NCBI GenBank assembly: GCA_022494885.1
Contig: JAGVSM010001127.1
Coordinates: forward strand, 62,001-126,000
DNA: 64,000 nt
Direction of reading: 5' to 3'
Source of the DNA: Micrasema longulum
Taxonomy: Eukaryota > Arthropoda > Insecta > Trichoptera > Brachycentridae
Under the pieces are notes generated by a model. That model was not told where the DNA came from. It saw only the letters and a list, made by a program, of their open reading frames with translations, and searched no databases. Made by a program: the position numbers and the translations under genes. Each line of letters starts with the position of its first letter. Position 1 is the stretch's first letter. This document shows, one piece after another, positions 32,960 to 43,187 of this stretch.

Positions 32960-33135
32960 CTAACCACTTATTGACTTTTTTATGTCTACCGGTTTCGAGA
33001 CGTACCCGTATCTTTGTCGGGACACCAATTAAACCAACATGCAAAACCCACTATACACCTTCACCATAGTTGTTGCTCAAAAATATAAAACCAACACAAC
33101 ATGCATTTCAATAAGCACATGCTGTTAACGAAAAA
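32960..33135 (-). repeat. Hairpin repeat family 1 with upstream dispersed repeat
   Basis: On the minus strand: GTGTTGGTTTTATATTTTTG near the start, then GGTGTCCCGACAAAG, ATACGGGTACGTCTC, GAAACCGGTAGACATA. TGTC and GACA flank the core and can pair. The hairpin ACG-GGTA-CGT is intact. This copy links the dispersed repeat of 16.8/19.5 kb to the hairpin, which suggests one parental element. Confidence 0.6.
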
Positions 33136-33223
33136 GCGGACTGTAAATGAAAAACGAATTTCATTCAGTTTTGTGAAAGGGAAATATTTGAATAAAAGAT
33201 AAGAACATGGAATGGATACCTAC

Positions 33224-33370
33224 CTTTGATATGATGTGATTGTTCTTCAATTTCGGGCACTGGGTGACAAAATGCACTATAAAATGTAACAATGTTTTCG
33301 TTTTTTCTTTTTCTAAATCCGAATCTTCTAGTTTTGAATTTCTTCTATCTTGATGTTTGGTGGGTACCAT
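33224..33370 (-). CDS. Candidate first coding exon of an unidentified host gene
   Basis: From ATG at 33370 the minus strand encodes 49 codons, beginning MVPTKHQDRRNSKLEDSDLE and continuing through LLHFIVHFVTQCPKLKNNH to an AAG codon. An excellent splice donor, AAG/GTAGGT, follows at 33223, in phase 0. Read through the donor, the frame goes on only 20 more codons to a stop. The composition is charged then mixed, unlike the low-complexity frames around it. I do not recognise the protein, and no next exon was identified. I consider this the best host-exon candidate in the window, but it rests on one splice site and codon texture. Confidence 0.4.
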
Positions 33371-33890
33371 AAGGATAAGTCAAGGGAAGGATGGGAAAGA
33401 AAGGTAATCGGCCAGGAATAGTATTGATAAATGCTGTTATTTACTCAGCACATGCACTGATTAAGACAAACATGCACTGATTAGATTTTGAAAACATTTT
33501 ATGTTGTTGAAATAGTTGAAAAGGGAGAGGGGATAAAAGGAGGAGCTTGAGTTTAATAGGTTAAGGGTAACCATTACAATGGAACATCGTATAACGGACT
33601 AACATTTAGTGAAATATTTGACCACTTGTTTGTCCCCACGCCCTGGACGATTAGATTTCTGAGTCTTGGTTACTATTTTTTTTTATTTCTGTACTTCTTC
33701 CTAGACCTTTAACTATTTTACAGTCATTCCCAGATTAACGTTTTATATTTCTTACATTTTCTATTTAAAATATGAACTGCTCTCCCCACAACCCGTTTTC
33801 TGTAATTGTTTTTTATACTTCTCCCCTATCATCATTTTTTTTAAATCTACCGTTTACGGTGTTTTTAATTTTTTTATTATTATTAATATT
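33371..33890. other. Spacer upstream of candidate exon
   Basis: Slightly less AT-rich near 33400-33650. It could contain a promoter for the minus-strand exon, but no TATA box or initiator is convincing. Confidence 0.3.
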
Positions 33891-34681
33891 CTAGATAGCA
33901 GTGGCAAATGGTGGTTTTATTTACAGGTAAGCTATAAAAAATAATATGTTTGTACCTGCATAGAAGGTACATAATATAATGTTAGTAATATATACTATAA
34001 ATTGATATTTTTCTGTGGTGCTGTGTACAAAAACTCTCATTCATGAAATAAACTCAAACGATGTAACTTCACGATATATTACATTATATAGCTATATTAT
34101 CCATTACTTTATTACATAACTCATTAAAAAATAAATAAAAAATAGCATTATGAATTCCGTCAATATTAAATATTCATTTGAAATTTCAACTGGCTGAATT
34201 GTTCTAGAAATTAATAGTGCTAAAAACGGCCGCGTCTAGCGCTATATGCCCTACAATATGACGCATGAAAGTAAATACTTTTATGTCAAAAGTACCATCT
34301 CAAAAAAAATATCCCTTAAGAAATTATGTTTGAAATACTGTTTTCGAAATCAAAAATCTTTAAATAATTTGTGTAATCTGCAAGGAGAAAAAACCCGCCC
34401 TGGGTAAAAGCATTCAAAATATAGTATACTTATTTTTGTAAAAAAATAAGCTGGAATAATCAGCTAGTTTCTTGTCTCACTACAGGCGCTGGGCGCGCAT
34501 TATTTAAATTTATATTTATATTAGGATAAAAATACAAACAGTGGAAATGATTGAAAATAAATAGTAATTATTTTTTTGTTTTTCTGTAAATAAAATAACA
34601 GTAAAACATTATTATGGAAGGTTAAATATAATGGTAATTTTCGCATAATGCTTCTATACACGGTTCGCCCCTGCTAGATAA
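33891..34681. mobile_element. Non-autonomous hAT element H2, copy 2 (inverted)
   Basis: The element is 33899-34673 (775 bp). Its left end is CAGTGGCAAATGG. Its right end, reversed, is CAGGGGCGAACC. Octamers CTAGATAG (33891-33898) and CTAGATAA (34674-34681) are the target duplication, 7 of 8 identical. It is the reverse complement of 21400-22189 along nearly its full length, including the GCGCCCAGCGCC-like and ACGGCCGC blocks. Confidence 0.8.
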
Positions 34682-35554
34682 ATGGAAGAAATTGATATAT
34701 AGTTATAAACCCGCTAAGTGCTTTGTACAAACGTTAAAGGTTACGCAGTAAACCTTATTTCAAAATGTTTTTTTTTTCATGCTTTATACTATTTTTCTTC
34801 TTTGTATACCTATAAATTCCATTCATTTTGTTTTCAACAAATTCACAATTTATTTGCTTTAGAATTGGCTCCTATCTAGAAGATTAAAAAAAACATTTTA
34901 ACTACTTAAAATTTCGTCTGCATCAAACCCTCATAACCATTTATTTATCCACACTTAATGGTTCATAGGGTGCAACTATATTGTCTCAGATATAATATAC
35001 AGCACTGCTGCAAATATTCATGGTACAAAATTATATTCTCAAATGTTTTACAATTTTTTATATATTTTTAAAATATTTTATAAAATTGAATAAAAACTGT
35101 AAATATGATAAAGCGCATTCTTATAGTCCTTGGGTCACGTATTTAAAAAAATATTCAATAAGTATTTTCACATATTGCCCAATAGAATTTTGGTGAATTC
35201 CCGGTTTCTAGAGGTCAAAACATATGAAATCCGAAACACATGGCTTATAACCCAAAAGTATGCCAACAAGTGTTTAAAAACGAGGGATAGCAAAAAAAAA
35301 CAAAATACCATTATTTTACCTAAACTTCTTATTTCGATCACGTACTTATTTTCTACTGGCCTTAAAAGAATAAATTAAATAATTAAAAAGCCTTAAAGTA
35401 CTTGAAATCAAATTGAAAAATTTTTTTTTTGTAAATGTTGATATATTTATCTGACTTAAATAAATGTTTGTATTAGTTCTTAGAATGTTAAAGATACACC
35501 TAGACGTTTATTTTTCAAAGATTTTCAGGGAATAACCTACCTGTTTACGCCAAC
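34682..35554. other. AT-rich spacer
   Basis: An 82-codon plus-strand frame at 35130-35378 has no recognisable motif, and I treat it as chance. No other features. Confidence 0.4.
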
Positions 35555-35700
35555 CACTATTCTACGAGGCCAGTTTTTCTCCACTAAATTTCCTTTTTTT
35601 AGGATTACTATCTGAGAGTAGCCATCGAGTCGAAAACACTCGTCCAGGATTCTTGTTCTATTTCACACGCAAAACTGTATTATTTATCCTCCCGGACCTA
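35555..35700 (-). repeat. SINE family B, 5' and middle portion
   Basis: Read on the minus strand it shares ACAGTTTTGCGTGTGAAATA, CTGGACGAGTGTTTTCGAC and CTACTCTCAGATAG with the copy at 49690-49800. The tRNA-like part is degraded. Confidence 0.55.
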
Positions 35701-36123
35701 GATAACGGACACAGTAACTACAGTATGCCGGATACTTTATGAATTTTGACTTTGAGGGGGAGATTTGCCAAAATGAGAACTTTTGCCCTCCACATTAAAT
35801 TAATTATTTACGGGAACCCGTCACAATAAATCTTAACAGGTCGCAGTGACGTCAAGGGCTTGTATAGCACTGACCTTCACCCTTAAGCATTTGAACAAGA
35901 ATACCTACAGTATGAACCTTTGATTATATTTTTTAAATATATGAATCTGGGGGTGTATCATTTTGTAGCGTTTCTGTAAGCGTAACCGAATCAAAAACTT
36001 AATGGGTTATTCCATTTTTTAAGTGGTAATATGTTAAATATAAAGTTTATATTTGAAGCACTAACGTTGTGGTTATTCATTATAATAAAATAAATAAAAC
36101 AAAGTTGTTTTATTTATTTTATG
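35701..36123. other. Spacer ending in a repeat shared with 30.8 kb
   Basis: A TGACGTCA palindrome lies at 35847-35854. Bases 36030-36120 carry ATAAAGTTTATATTTGAA and AACAAAGTTGTTTTATT, shared with the hairpin family 2 flank at 30830-30900. Confidence 0.4.
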
Positions 36124-36372
36124 TTAATATGTTTCTTTATAAATCTTAGCAGGTTTAAAATTGCCTGAAGACATTATGATGTTCAGGTTGAAGAGACGTA
36201 AATAGTGATCAATTTCTGGGGGTCTAATACCTTTAAGTAGCTTGATGCTTTTAGTAGGTGTTATTTTTCCTTTGTCAAAAATAATTTTCTCCGCTTCAAT
36301 AGAAATAATGAGATTAAATCTCAAGGTTTTTCTTATTTTATTTAGTATGATATTTTGGTAATTTGAAATCAT
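36124..36372 (-). CDS. Unidentified 82-codon ORF beside a dispersed repeat
   Basis: The minus-strand frame starts MISNYQNIILNKIRKTLRFN and ends near PAKIYKETY, directly abutting the repeat shared with 30.8 kb. It is lysine- and isoleucine-rich but not low-complexity and has one GIRPPEIDHYL block. It may be coding remnant of the element that carries hairpin family 2. I do not recognise the family. Confidence 0.2.
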   Translation of the reverse strand: MISNYQNIILNKIRKTLRFNLIISIEAEKIIFDKGKITPTKSIKLLKGIRPPEIDHYLRLFNLNIIMSSGNFKPAKIYKETY

Positions 36373-36424
36373 TTGGCAATTTCAAAGATGTACAAGTGTT
36401 AACATTTGTTATTTTTTATGAAAA

Positions 36425-36565
36425 CATTGTTTACGTCCGCTGCTGACGGACCGTTGGCATTAATTGTCAGAACTACTCGTATTAGACGCAAACCTGACTT
36501 TAGAGGATGCTCGGAGGCTGTTTGTGGATATGATAAATACATAATATTTCAAATATCTGCCTTTT
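36425..36565 (+). pseudogene. RTE-like LINE C-terminal fragment
   Basis: The plus-strand translation gives RPLLTDRW, a stop, then LSELLVLDANLTLEDARRLF. This resembles the (G)RPLLTW..C......L.L.DA..LA block at the end of RTE-like ORF2. The fragment at 42195-42400 preserves the same block on the other strand. Confidence 0.55.
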
Positions 36566-36959
36566 AATAACAAACAAAATGATAAATCAAACCGCTCACA
36601 CACGCGTTTGTGTAATATTCGTGTAAAAAGGTGAATTGAACAGGAATGTTGCGTCTCATAAAACGAAATAATACGGACCAAAATGGACACCAAGTCGTTG
36701 GAACAATAGACATAATCCCCCAGTCTACACACGTGCGTTTCCCGAAATCATCAAGCGGCCAGTAGGCCACATGGTGACGGTATCTACCTACTGTCTACAA
36801 AAGATTCTTTTCGGACATCTATCTCCCTTTGTTAACCATGGAGTTTATACAGTGCTTTATTTATTTAGTTTTTTATTGGTTACTTCTTGGCATGAACACT
36901 TGACAAACTTACTACTACGCTCTATTTTTTGTAAATTTATTGATATCATTTTAACTTTG

Positions 36960-37320
36960 CTGGAATTCCACTCGTCCATGCGTTTTGTAGCTGCACGATG
37001 ATTGGTTATCTAGCTTTCATATTTCAACTTTGAAACACCTAAATTTTGTAAATGGGGTCTAGAATTCCAATCGTCTATGCGCTTAGTAGCTGCAAAACGT
37101 ATTGTAATTTTACTCCTTTTTACTATTCAGATTATCATTTTTTTTTAATTTCATTAATACACTAAATTTATTTGTCAACTTTTAAAATGTGTAAATGAGG
37201 GCTAAATTTTTAACTGTCTATGCGTTCTGTAGCTGCAAGACGTCCTGTAATCAAGCTCCTATCTATTATATTTTCTTATTGGACCATGCGATCTGTAGCT
37301 GCAAGACGTACTGGGATATT
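36960..37320 (+). repeat. Four irregular direct repeats of a 27-bp motif
   Basis: The unit ATGCGTTCTGTAGCTGCAAG followed by ACGTA/CCTG occurs near 36979, 37077, 37221 and 37286, at irregular spacing (about 98, 144 and 65 bp). Each could be read as MR(F/L/S)VAA(R/K). The intervening DNA also shows partial repeats (TGTAAATGGGG/TGTAAATGAGG). Confidence 0.55.
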
Positions 37321-38089
37321 TATTAATTGTACAGCGCCCCTGAGGAATTTTCATAAAAAAGCGCTATATAAATTATCCAACTATATATATATACAATATG
37401 CTACGGTGAGGGAACTATTGGAAAGGAAACAAACTCATTAAATCAGATAGGATTTTAAAACTCCTAAATAAGTAACACTTTATTTTTAACGCAGTCATAA
37501 TAATTATGTTCATTAGAAGTATTTGACTTGCATACGGGAAAAACTTTAAGAGGAAAAGTGGCATAAAAAGGTATTAGCCAGCGTATTAGAGCAATCAGCA
37601 AAAAATATGATCACCTAAGTGTTACAATTTTTTTTTTCGAGTTGATACGATTTTTCAAATAATGTATTATAAATATATTCCGTCCTAGATACAATCTTGC
37701 GTAATGAAACAAGTAATTACAAAACCAATCAAACTGTTCAAAAATAGGAATTTCTAATTAAGGAAATAATTATTCATTTATTAACTTTTTTATGTGTCGG
37801 GACGAGACCAATTATATCAAAGCATAAGTTTAATGACAAAACAATATAAGTATGGTTCGTTGATCAATGGAGTACCCATCAAAATATAAAAGTCAGCTTG
37901 AACAAGAGACTACGATTTCAAAACGTTAACTTCAATCTTTATATTCAAATTGTACTATGTTACATTTTTTCAGCGTTTTTATGCTGTTTGAAAAGCTCTC
38001 ATCCTTGCTTTGACAGAGAAAATGTAAGCTTTCAAAAAGTTAGGCTAAAGAAGAATACCACATAATAAGAGTATCACGGGTAAACAAAG
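37321..38089. other. AT-rich spacer with LINE-like end
   Basis: A GCGCCCCTGAGGAATTTTC block followed by GCGCTATATAAATTA at 37335-37377 looks like the 3' end of a LINE or related element. A damaged piece of hairpin family 1 (TTTTTTATGTGTCGGGACGA) lies at 37785-37810, minus strand. Confidence 0.4.
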
Positions 38090-38275
38090 TTCACAAAAAA
38101 GAAAAGGGAGTGAAATACCAACAACATAAAGAAAAAAGAGTTGGAGTACTTCGAACATTTTTTGCTTGATACGGAGTACGAAATTGTCTTAATCATATTG
38201 CAAGGAATGAAAGTGTAGAAAAAAGACGTATCTCCTGGCTTCAAAACTAAAAAAATTGTTCCAATTGTTATAATA
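38090..38275 (+). pseudogene. RTE-like LINE C-terminal relic
   Basis: The translation KELEYFEHFLLDTEYEIVLI..LQG and, in a second frame, RRISWLQN match the (K)LEYFGHxxRxxKYEILxLILQG...RRISWLxNL end of RTE-like ORF2. It has a stop and a frameshift. Confidence 0.65.
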
Positions 38276-39429
38276 ATTTATATATTTTGTATCAAAATTA
38301 TGATTACTCCCATATCCCCAATGAACTTAAAACTATTGAAAGTATCATACCACTAAATAAATTCCAAGTAAATTTACAGATTTTTTTTGAACCCGATGAA
38401 AAACGGCATTCCTGTTTTAATTAGTATTGAATTATTTTTATTTTCTATTTTTCTCCTTATTTGGTTTATTTGTATGTTTGTATTTTCATGTCTACTACAC
38501 ATTGAATTCAAACTGATTTATCTACGGTTTAATATTTAGTTCCAAATTGCTGGTTTGTATTTATGTACAAGTACGTATAAATGTGTGGATTTGTGTATGC
38601 ATATATGTGTTTGTGTGTACATGTATGTTTGTGTTTATATAAAGGTTTATGTTTATTTGTAACATCAAATAACATTTATAATACGATTTTTTTTTTCAAA
38701 TTATGTAACTTCAAATCCACTTAATAACTACTTAAACAGTGTAAGCTACTCTCCAAGCAAAAGAGCTTGTCTCTTTTTTGGGAAGTCACAGTTTTAAGAT
38801 TACTAAATATATAGAAGTAAATTTTTATACTCATATATATATAAAAAAATACATGTATCATGTTATGTAACCACATTAATTTATTAAAAAAGCAGTTAAA
38901 ATTGAAATTTTGAGATTTACATTAAAAAAAAATATACAACTTAAAACGTAACCAAAATCCTTTTACACGATGTTTCAGGACCAGAGCGCGAAACTTCAAA
39001 AAAATAGTTGTATTTAAAAAAAAAAATCGTTTATTTACTCTATTAAAATTATTGAGCTAGCGTATTTTATATTATTCTAATCATTAAACTTTTAAATAAA
39101 ATAAAAAAAACTGTTTTTATTGTTTCTAATTATGAATACATTCAGTGAAAAATTACACACATTTTGGTTGTTTTTAGTTTGAGAAATTAAATTATTTCAT
39201 AGTAATAATGTACAAAAACTAAATAAAAAACAAACGTCGATATCTTGTTTTGCTATTCCAGCAATATTTCCGAATACGCCGAACAAAATAAATATACCAC
39301 AATGAAGCAATTCAATTTTTTTTAATCATTAATTTTTCGTATGTTAATAATAGACTATCAAACCTAGTTAAAAAATATATTATTTATATAGTGTATCGGA
39401 TTATCAGCGCTTAGATTTTTTAAAAGTTT
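38276..39429. other. AT-rich spacer
   Basis: TG/TA-rich simple sequence at 38560-38650. No gene recognised. Confidence 0.4.
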
Positions 39430-39610
39430 TTTATTTTGAAATTACTTCGCCCGTGACGTTACAAGTTCTCGTCGGTTCTGCTAATTGGTGAATTGGCTTC
39501 CCGGTAACCGAAGATCTATCACAACGCTTTCATTGGTTGATTCGGAAAAACTTGTGACGTCGTGCAAAGTAGTTCATTTTAAAAAAAAGTTCAAACATTT
39601 TTAAAAAACT
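39430..39610. mobile_element. Palindromic MITE-like element
   Basis: The left arm (TGAAATTACTTCGCCCGTGA, then CGTTACAAGTT) and right arm (AACTTGTGACGTCGTGCAAA, then GTAGTTCA) are imperfect inverted repeats of about 40 bp. The centre contains GGCTTCCCGGTAACCGAAG. GC-richer than its surroundings. Target duplication not resolved. Confidence 0.5.
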
Positions 39611-40634
39611 TTGCCATACCTATAATAAATTCAATGCTTTAATGTGAATCCCGTGGAAGAAAACATTTTTATAGGTATTCAATTTTCGTAGCACTGACTT
39701 TCATCATTTGATGCTGAAAAGTTTTATAATAACTATGCATATGTGTATGCACTTATTTACAAAAAAATGTTTAATATACATTCTTTTTTTTTTTTTTAAT
39801 ATATATGTATTTTGTATCTAAATTATTAATATTTAAATCCCACAGTAAGCACAAGAGGTTGCTTCTTTTTTGGTGTGGTATTTTGTTTCGTTTTTTGTTT
39901 CAGTACTTTTGCATTAATATGTTTTTTTTTGTTAACATGTAATTTTATATTATATTACATAAAAAAAATAAAAAAATAAATAAAAACATCATTTTGGGAT
40001 TTATGACGAGTCTCATATCGTTTTTTTAAAACACATATTGATGAATTACATCGACGTATACGATAGTGAATTTGTCGAGCATGTCCTATATGCTCTAGCA
40101 AAAGCCAGGAGAGGTTGCCTTTGTCCGCTTAAAATAATTCGCTTGAAATATTGCAATAATCTTTGTCTACAAATAATTTTAGAAAATGTTGCTTCAAATT
40201 AAAATAGTGGGTTTTAGGGCATAGCGGGGTAGCGCTCTTTCATCACATGGTATGCGAAATACCGAGCCCCTATTAATTTTCATTTGTCACATCACGTGCA
40301 CTTGCGTCAAGCATTGTCTCATAGCCAGTTTTTCTCCGCGTTTAATTTTATCGAACACTGTCGTTTTGCTAAAATATTTGACAAATTCGTTTTGAGTTTA
40401 TGTGTCGTAAATGTTTATATGACAAAAATATACTTATTATTTCAGATGGACGCTTAAAGATAAAAAGACTAATAAAAGGATCGGTTATAAACAAAGTTAA
40501 GGTGGCCTGTTCTTGTTTTATTTTGCTACTAGCTTGAGAAAAATTATACTGAAAAGTCCCATTTGTCAAATTATATCCCATACCGTTTCATAATAACTGA
40601 AATTTTAATTGATTATTAAATTATTTCAGTTAAT
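39611..40634. other. AT-rich spacer; possible left part of pogo element
   Basis: A GGGCATAGCGGGGTAGCGC block near 40218 might be the left end of the pogo element that follows, since AGCGGGGTA also occurs, reversed, near 41055. The ends are not resolved. Confidence 0.35.
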
Positions 40635-40982
40635 ATGGTAAGAACTTACAAGAGAAAAACCGACCAACATTCATGGTCTAGGAAGTCTATAAAAAAAGAA
40701 GAAAGCAAAAAACAAACGAGAAGATGAAAAACTTTCGGCTGATGAAGACGCTGAATGCATTTGTTGGGGCTACTTGTGGTCTCAGTCGAATGATGGATGG
40801 ATAAAAGCAGGTAGTGTAATCGCTGGGCAAACTGCTCGTGTGCTGGAGAAGTCAATGAGAACGATGAAGCTTCTCGTTTGTGTGCAATGTGCATTGACAA
40901 TAAAGTGTTGCTATTGCAGTCAATATTTTGTACTCTTAATTTTAGTTCTTACGATTTTAGCTCTGAAATTCATATTTTTTAA
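40635..40982 (+). pseudogene. Internally deleted pogo/Tigger-like transposase
   Basis: ATG at 40635 opens MVRTYKRKTDQHSWSRKSIK, the typical N-terminus of a pogo/Tigger (DDE_1) transposase just before its helix-turn-helix. After about 25 codons the sequence jumps to the C-terminal acidic linker and zinc-finger tail: DEKLSADEDAECIC, then SQSNDGWIK, then in another frame WANCSCAG...ENDEASRLCAMC. In full-length relatives the helix-turn-helix and DDE catalytic core (about 400 residues) lie between them, and they are absent here. There are at least two frame changes. It is a deletion derivative and cannot encode an active enzyme. Confidence 0.7.
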
Positions 40983-40999
40983 ATAAAAAAATCGTAAAA

Positions 41000-41110
41000 A
41001 AAATAATTTACAATTGTATTTAATATTTGAAATATACCTGATACTGCCCTACCCAGTACCCCGCTTTGCTTCCGTGTGCGGGGCAAAGTGGAGCAAAAGT
41101 ATATTTTTAT
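41000..41110. other. Possible right end of the pogo element
   Basis: GTACCCCGCTTTGCTTCCGT followed by GTGCGGGGCAAAGTGG forms an inverted GCAAAGC/CTTTGC-type pair. It is GC-richer than the flanks and follows the transposase remnant. Assignment is tentative. Confidence 0.3.
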
Positions 41111-41235
41111 TTTGTAGTTAATACTATAATGATAAAATTTAATACAAATCTTGCATCATAAGCGAAACAATCAATCTTAGCAAACTAAATAAAAAAATAA
41201 AAAACCGAGCTAAACGTCTTTACATATTAGACACC

Positions 41236-41676
41236 CCATTTGATCGTAGTTATGCAGAAAGCAGCCAGTCCACAATTTTGAAAAAACGAGATTTTGGTTT
41301 TTTCAGGTGCAGTAAGATCAATTCTAAGTTCTGCTAAAAACAGCCAGACTGCTTTCATACAAAAAAACTGTAATAATCACATTTTGAAAATAAAGCCGAT
41401 CACAAAAACGGCATTTCTTAATTTGCAAAAAACAGCCACAGCACTAGAAAAATCTTACGGTACTTAAAAAAATATTAAAACTGGTAAATACGTAATTGAA
41501 TTTTTGTTTACAATATTTAAAAAACACTAATGTGTTTATTGTTTATCATTCGTTAAAGTCAAAAACATTCCAACTGTTGTGTAGATTTGATTATTCACTA
41601 TTTTTACAAACGTGCTTTTATCTCAGTTCCCCTTTTCTATGGCTGGCTGCTTTCTGTATAACTACGTTCATTTGGC
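41236..41676. mobile_element. Unclassified 440-bp element with 35-bp terminal inverted repeats
   Basis: Left GTAGTTATGCAGAAAGCAGC (from 41246) matches the complement of the right end GCTGCTTTCTGTATAACTAC (ending 41665). With flanking bases the inverted repeat is about 35 bp with few mismatches. CAGCCA recurs inside (for example near 41341 and 41433), so subterminal repeats are present. No transposase. Target duplication not resolved, so superfamily unknown. Confidence 0.65.
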
Positions 41677-42194
41677 CTCCGCCCTCCCCTACTTGGTATG
41701 ATTCTGGGTCCGTTTATTTGACTAACTAGCGCTTTTATGCTTTAATAAGAATTCCTTTGACAAGACTAGTAAACATAACAGTATTAAAATAAATCAAAAT
41801 ATTTGTTGTAATTTTTAAATCCACAAAATTCCATTATGAATGGGAAATAAATAACATAAATATAATATTGTTTTGTATTTTTCTTCCTAAATTATTAGGT
41901 TGGCTCTCTATAAAGGATCCAGAAGAGTTTTATTGGTCTGGTTTTGTTAACCTTAATAATAATAAGTTAGAAAACCCTTTTTTGAACAAAATACGGATGT
42001 GCTTTGGGAGCACTTAGTTCCATTAACTGAAATTTATCTCATTTCCTATTTTAACTCTGGAGATTTCCGTTGGTATAAAATCACAATTTCGTATGATGTG
42101 CGTCATCCGGAACTTTGAAAAAGTATATTTATTTATTTCAATCCGCAACTCGAATCCTTTTTCATTAATAAAATGTTTTACCACCAATGTCATT
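41677..42194. other. AT-rich spacer
   Basis: No features recognised. Confidence 0.4.
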
Positions 42195-42400
42195 CGCATG
42201 TGCGTCATCATCATCGTCATTCCCTAGTTGGAGCACATGGTGTTCACAAAGAGCCACCGGGAATCTCTGTCAGTTACCAGCTCCTGAGCATTATTTGAAG
42301 TCAGGTTTGCGTCCTGTAGTTCTGACACGAACTGCCAACAAACAGTCAGCAGCGGACGTCCAGAACGTTGAGGACCTGATGCCTTGTAAAGTAGGCACCC
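42195..42400 (-). pseudogene. RTE-like LINE C-terminal relic
   Basis: The minus strand encodes RSGRPLLTVCWQFVSELQDA, then NLTSNNAQELVTDRDSRW, then NTMCSN and a stop. This is the final block of an RTE-like ORF2. A CATCATCATCG patch follows its 3' side, as at the other members. The overlapping plus-strand 95-codon ORF is an antisense shadow. Confidence 0.65.
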
Positions 42401-43187
42401 GGTACCTGCAGTTAATGGCCCAGTTAACGTATTGTCTCTATGTCACCCCTATGGTGTTGACATTGGCATCATAGTTTTTTGTGCAATTTTTTTCTCTTAT
42501 TTTTTTATATTTTTATAGTGAAAGCACTCCTTCGACCTTTGGCGAATCATCTTTAAAAGTGATCTTTTTTTTACTTTCTATAATATTTCGTGTTAGTGAT
42601 ATTTATGGAAAAACAAATATTATTTCTTATAAATTTCCATAAACTTTTTTTATATTTCTTCAAATATTAATATCGAAGCCCAGCAGATGGCGCCCAGACC
42701 GCTCCCAGTGAATGAAAAAACCAGCAGATAACATCAACTTACTTCTTCATACAAATATGTATGTTGTATTTAAATTTTTGTAACCTTATTGTAACGTTAT
42801 TTCCTTTTTAAATAAGCTTGCAGATTACAGGTATTATTTTAAGATTGTTCTTTATGAAAAATAGTATTTAGAACATGATTTCCTTAGGCCTATTTTTCTT
42901 TCATATTAAAGATTTGACATATGACATGTGGGGGTCAACGTGGCCCTTTTTAGGATTATTCATTAGAAGAAAGAATCAACACAGTCATAGCGAAGTAAAT
43001 AATTATTGCTGTTTTAGGTGATTTGATAGATTGTTGTTATTAATTTTATGTTGTCAACTGAATTTATCAGGTCATGGTAAATTTAATCAAAAATTATTCG
43101 TTTTTAATATTGTTGACTCCCTTTTGTGCTGCTGCTGATATCCTAACCAATCTTCTGAACACATCCTGTGGTCTTGTCCCTTTCCCT
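42401..43187. other. AT-rich spacer
   Basis: No gene recognised. The last 80 bp (CTCCCTTTTGTGCTGCTGCT and following) may belong to repeat R. Confidence 0.4.

Noticed and set aside
36960..37320. CRISPR array
   Set aside because: Irregular spacing, diverged repeats and eukaryotic context. No cas genes anywhere.
37385..37400. TA-rich tract as a promoter TATA region
   Set aside because: Simple AT repeats are everywhere in the window and no gene follows.
42187..42474. Plus-strand ORF of 95 codons
   Set aside because: The minus strand carries recognisable RTE-like C-terminal blocks, so this frame is an antisense shadow.
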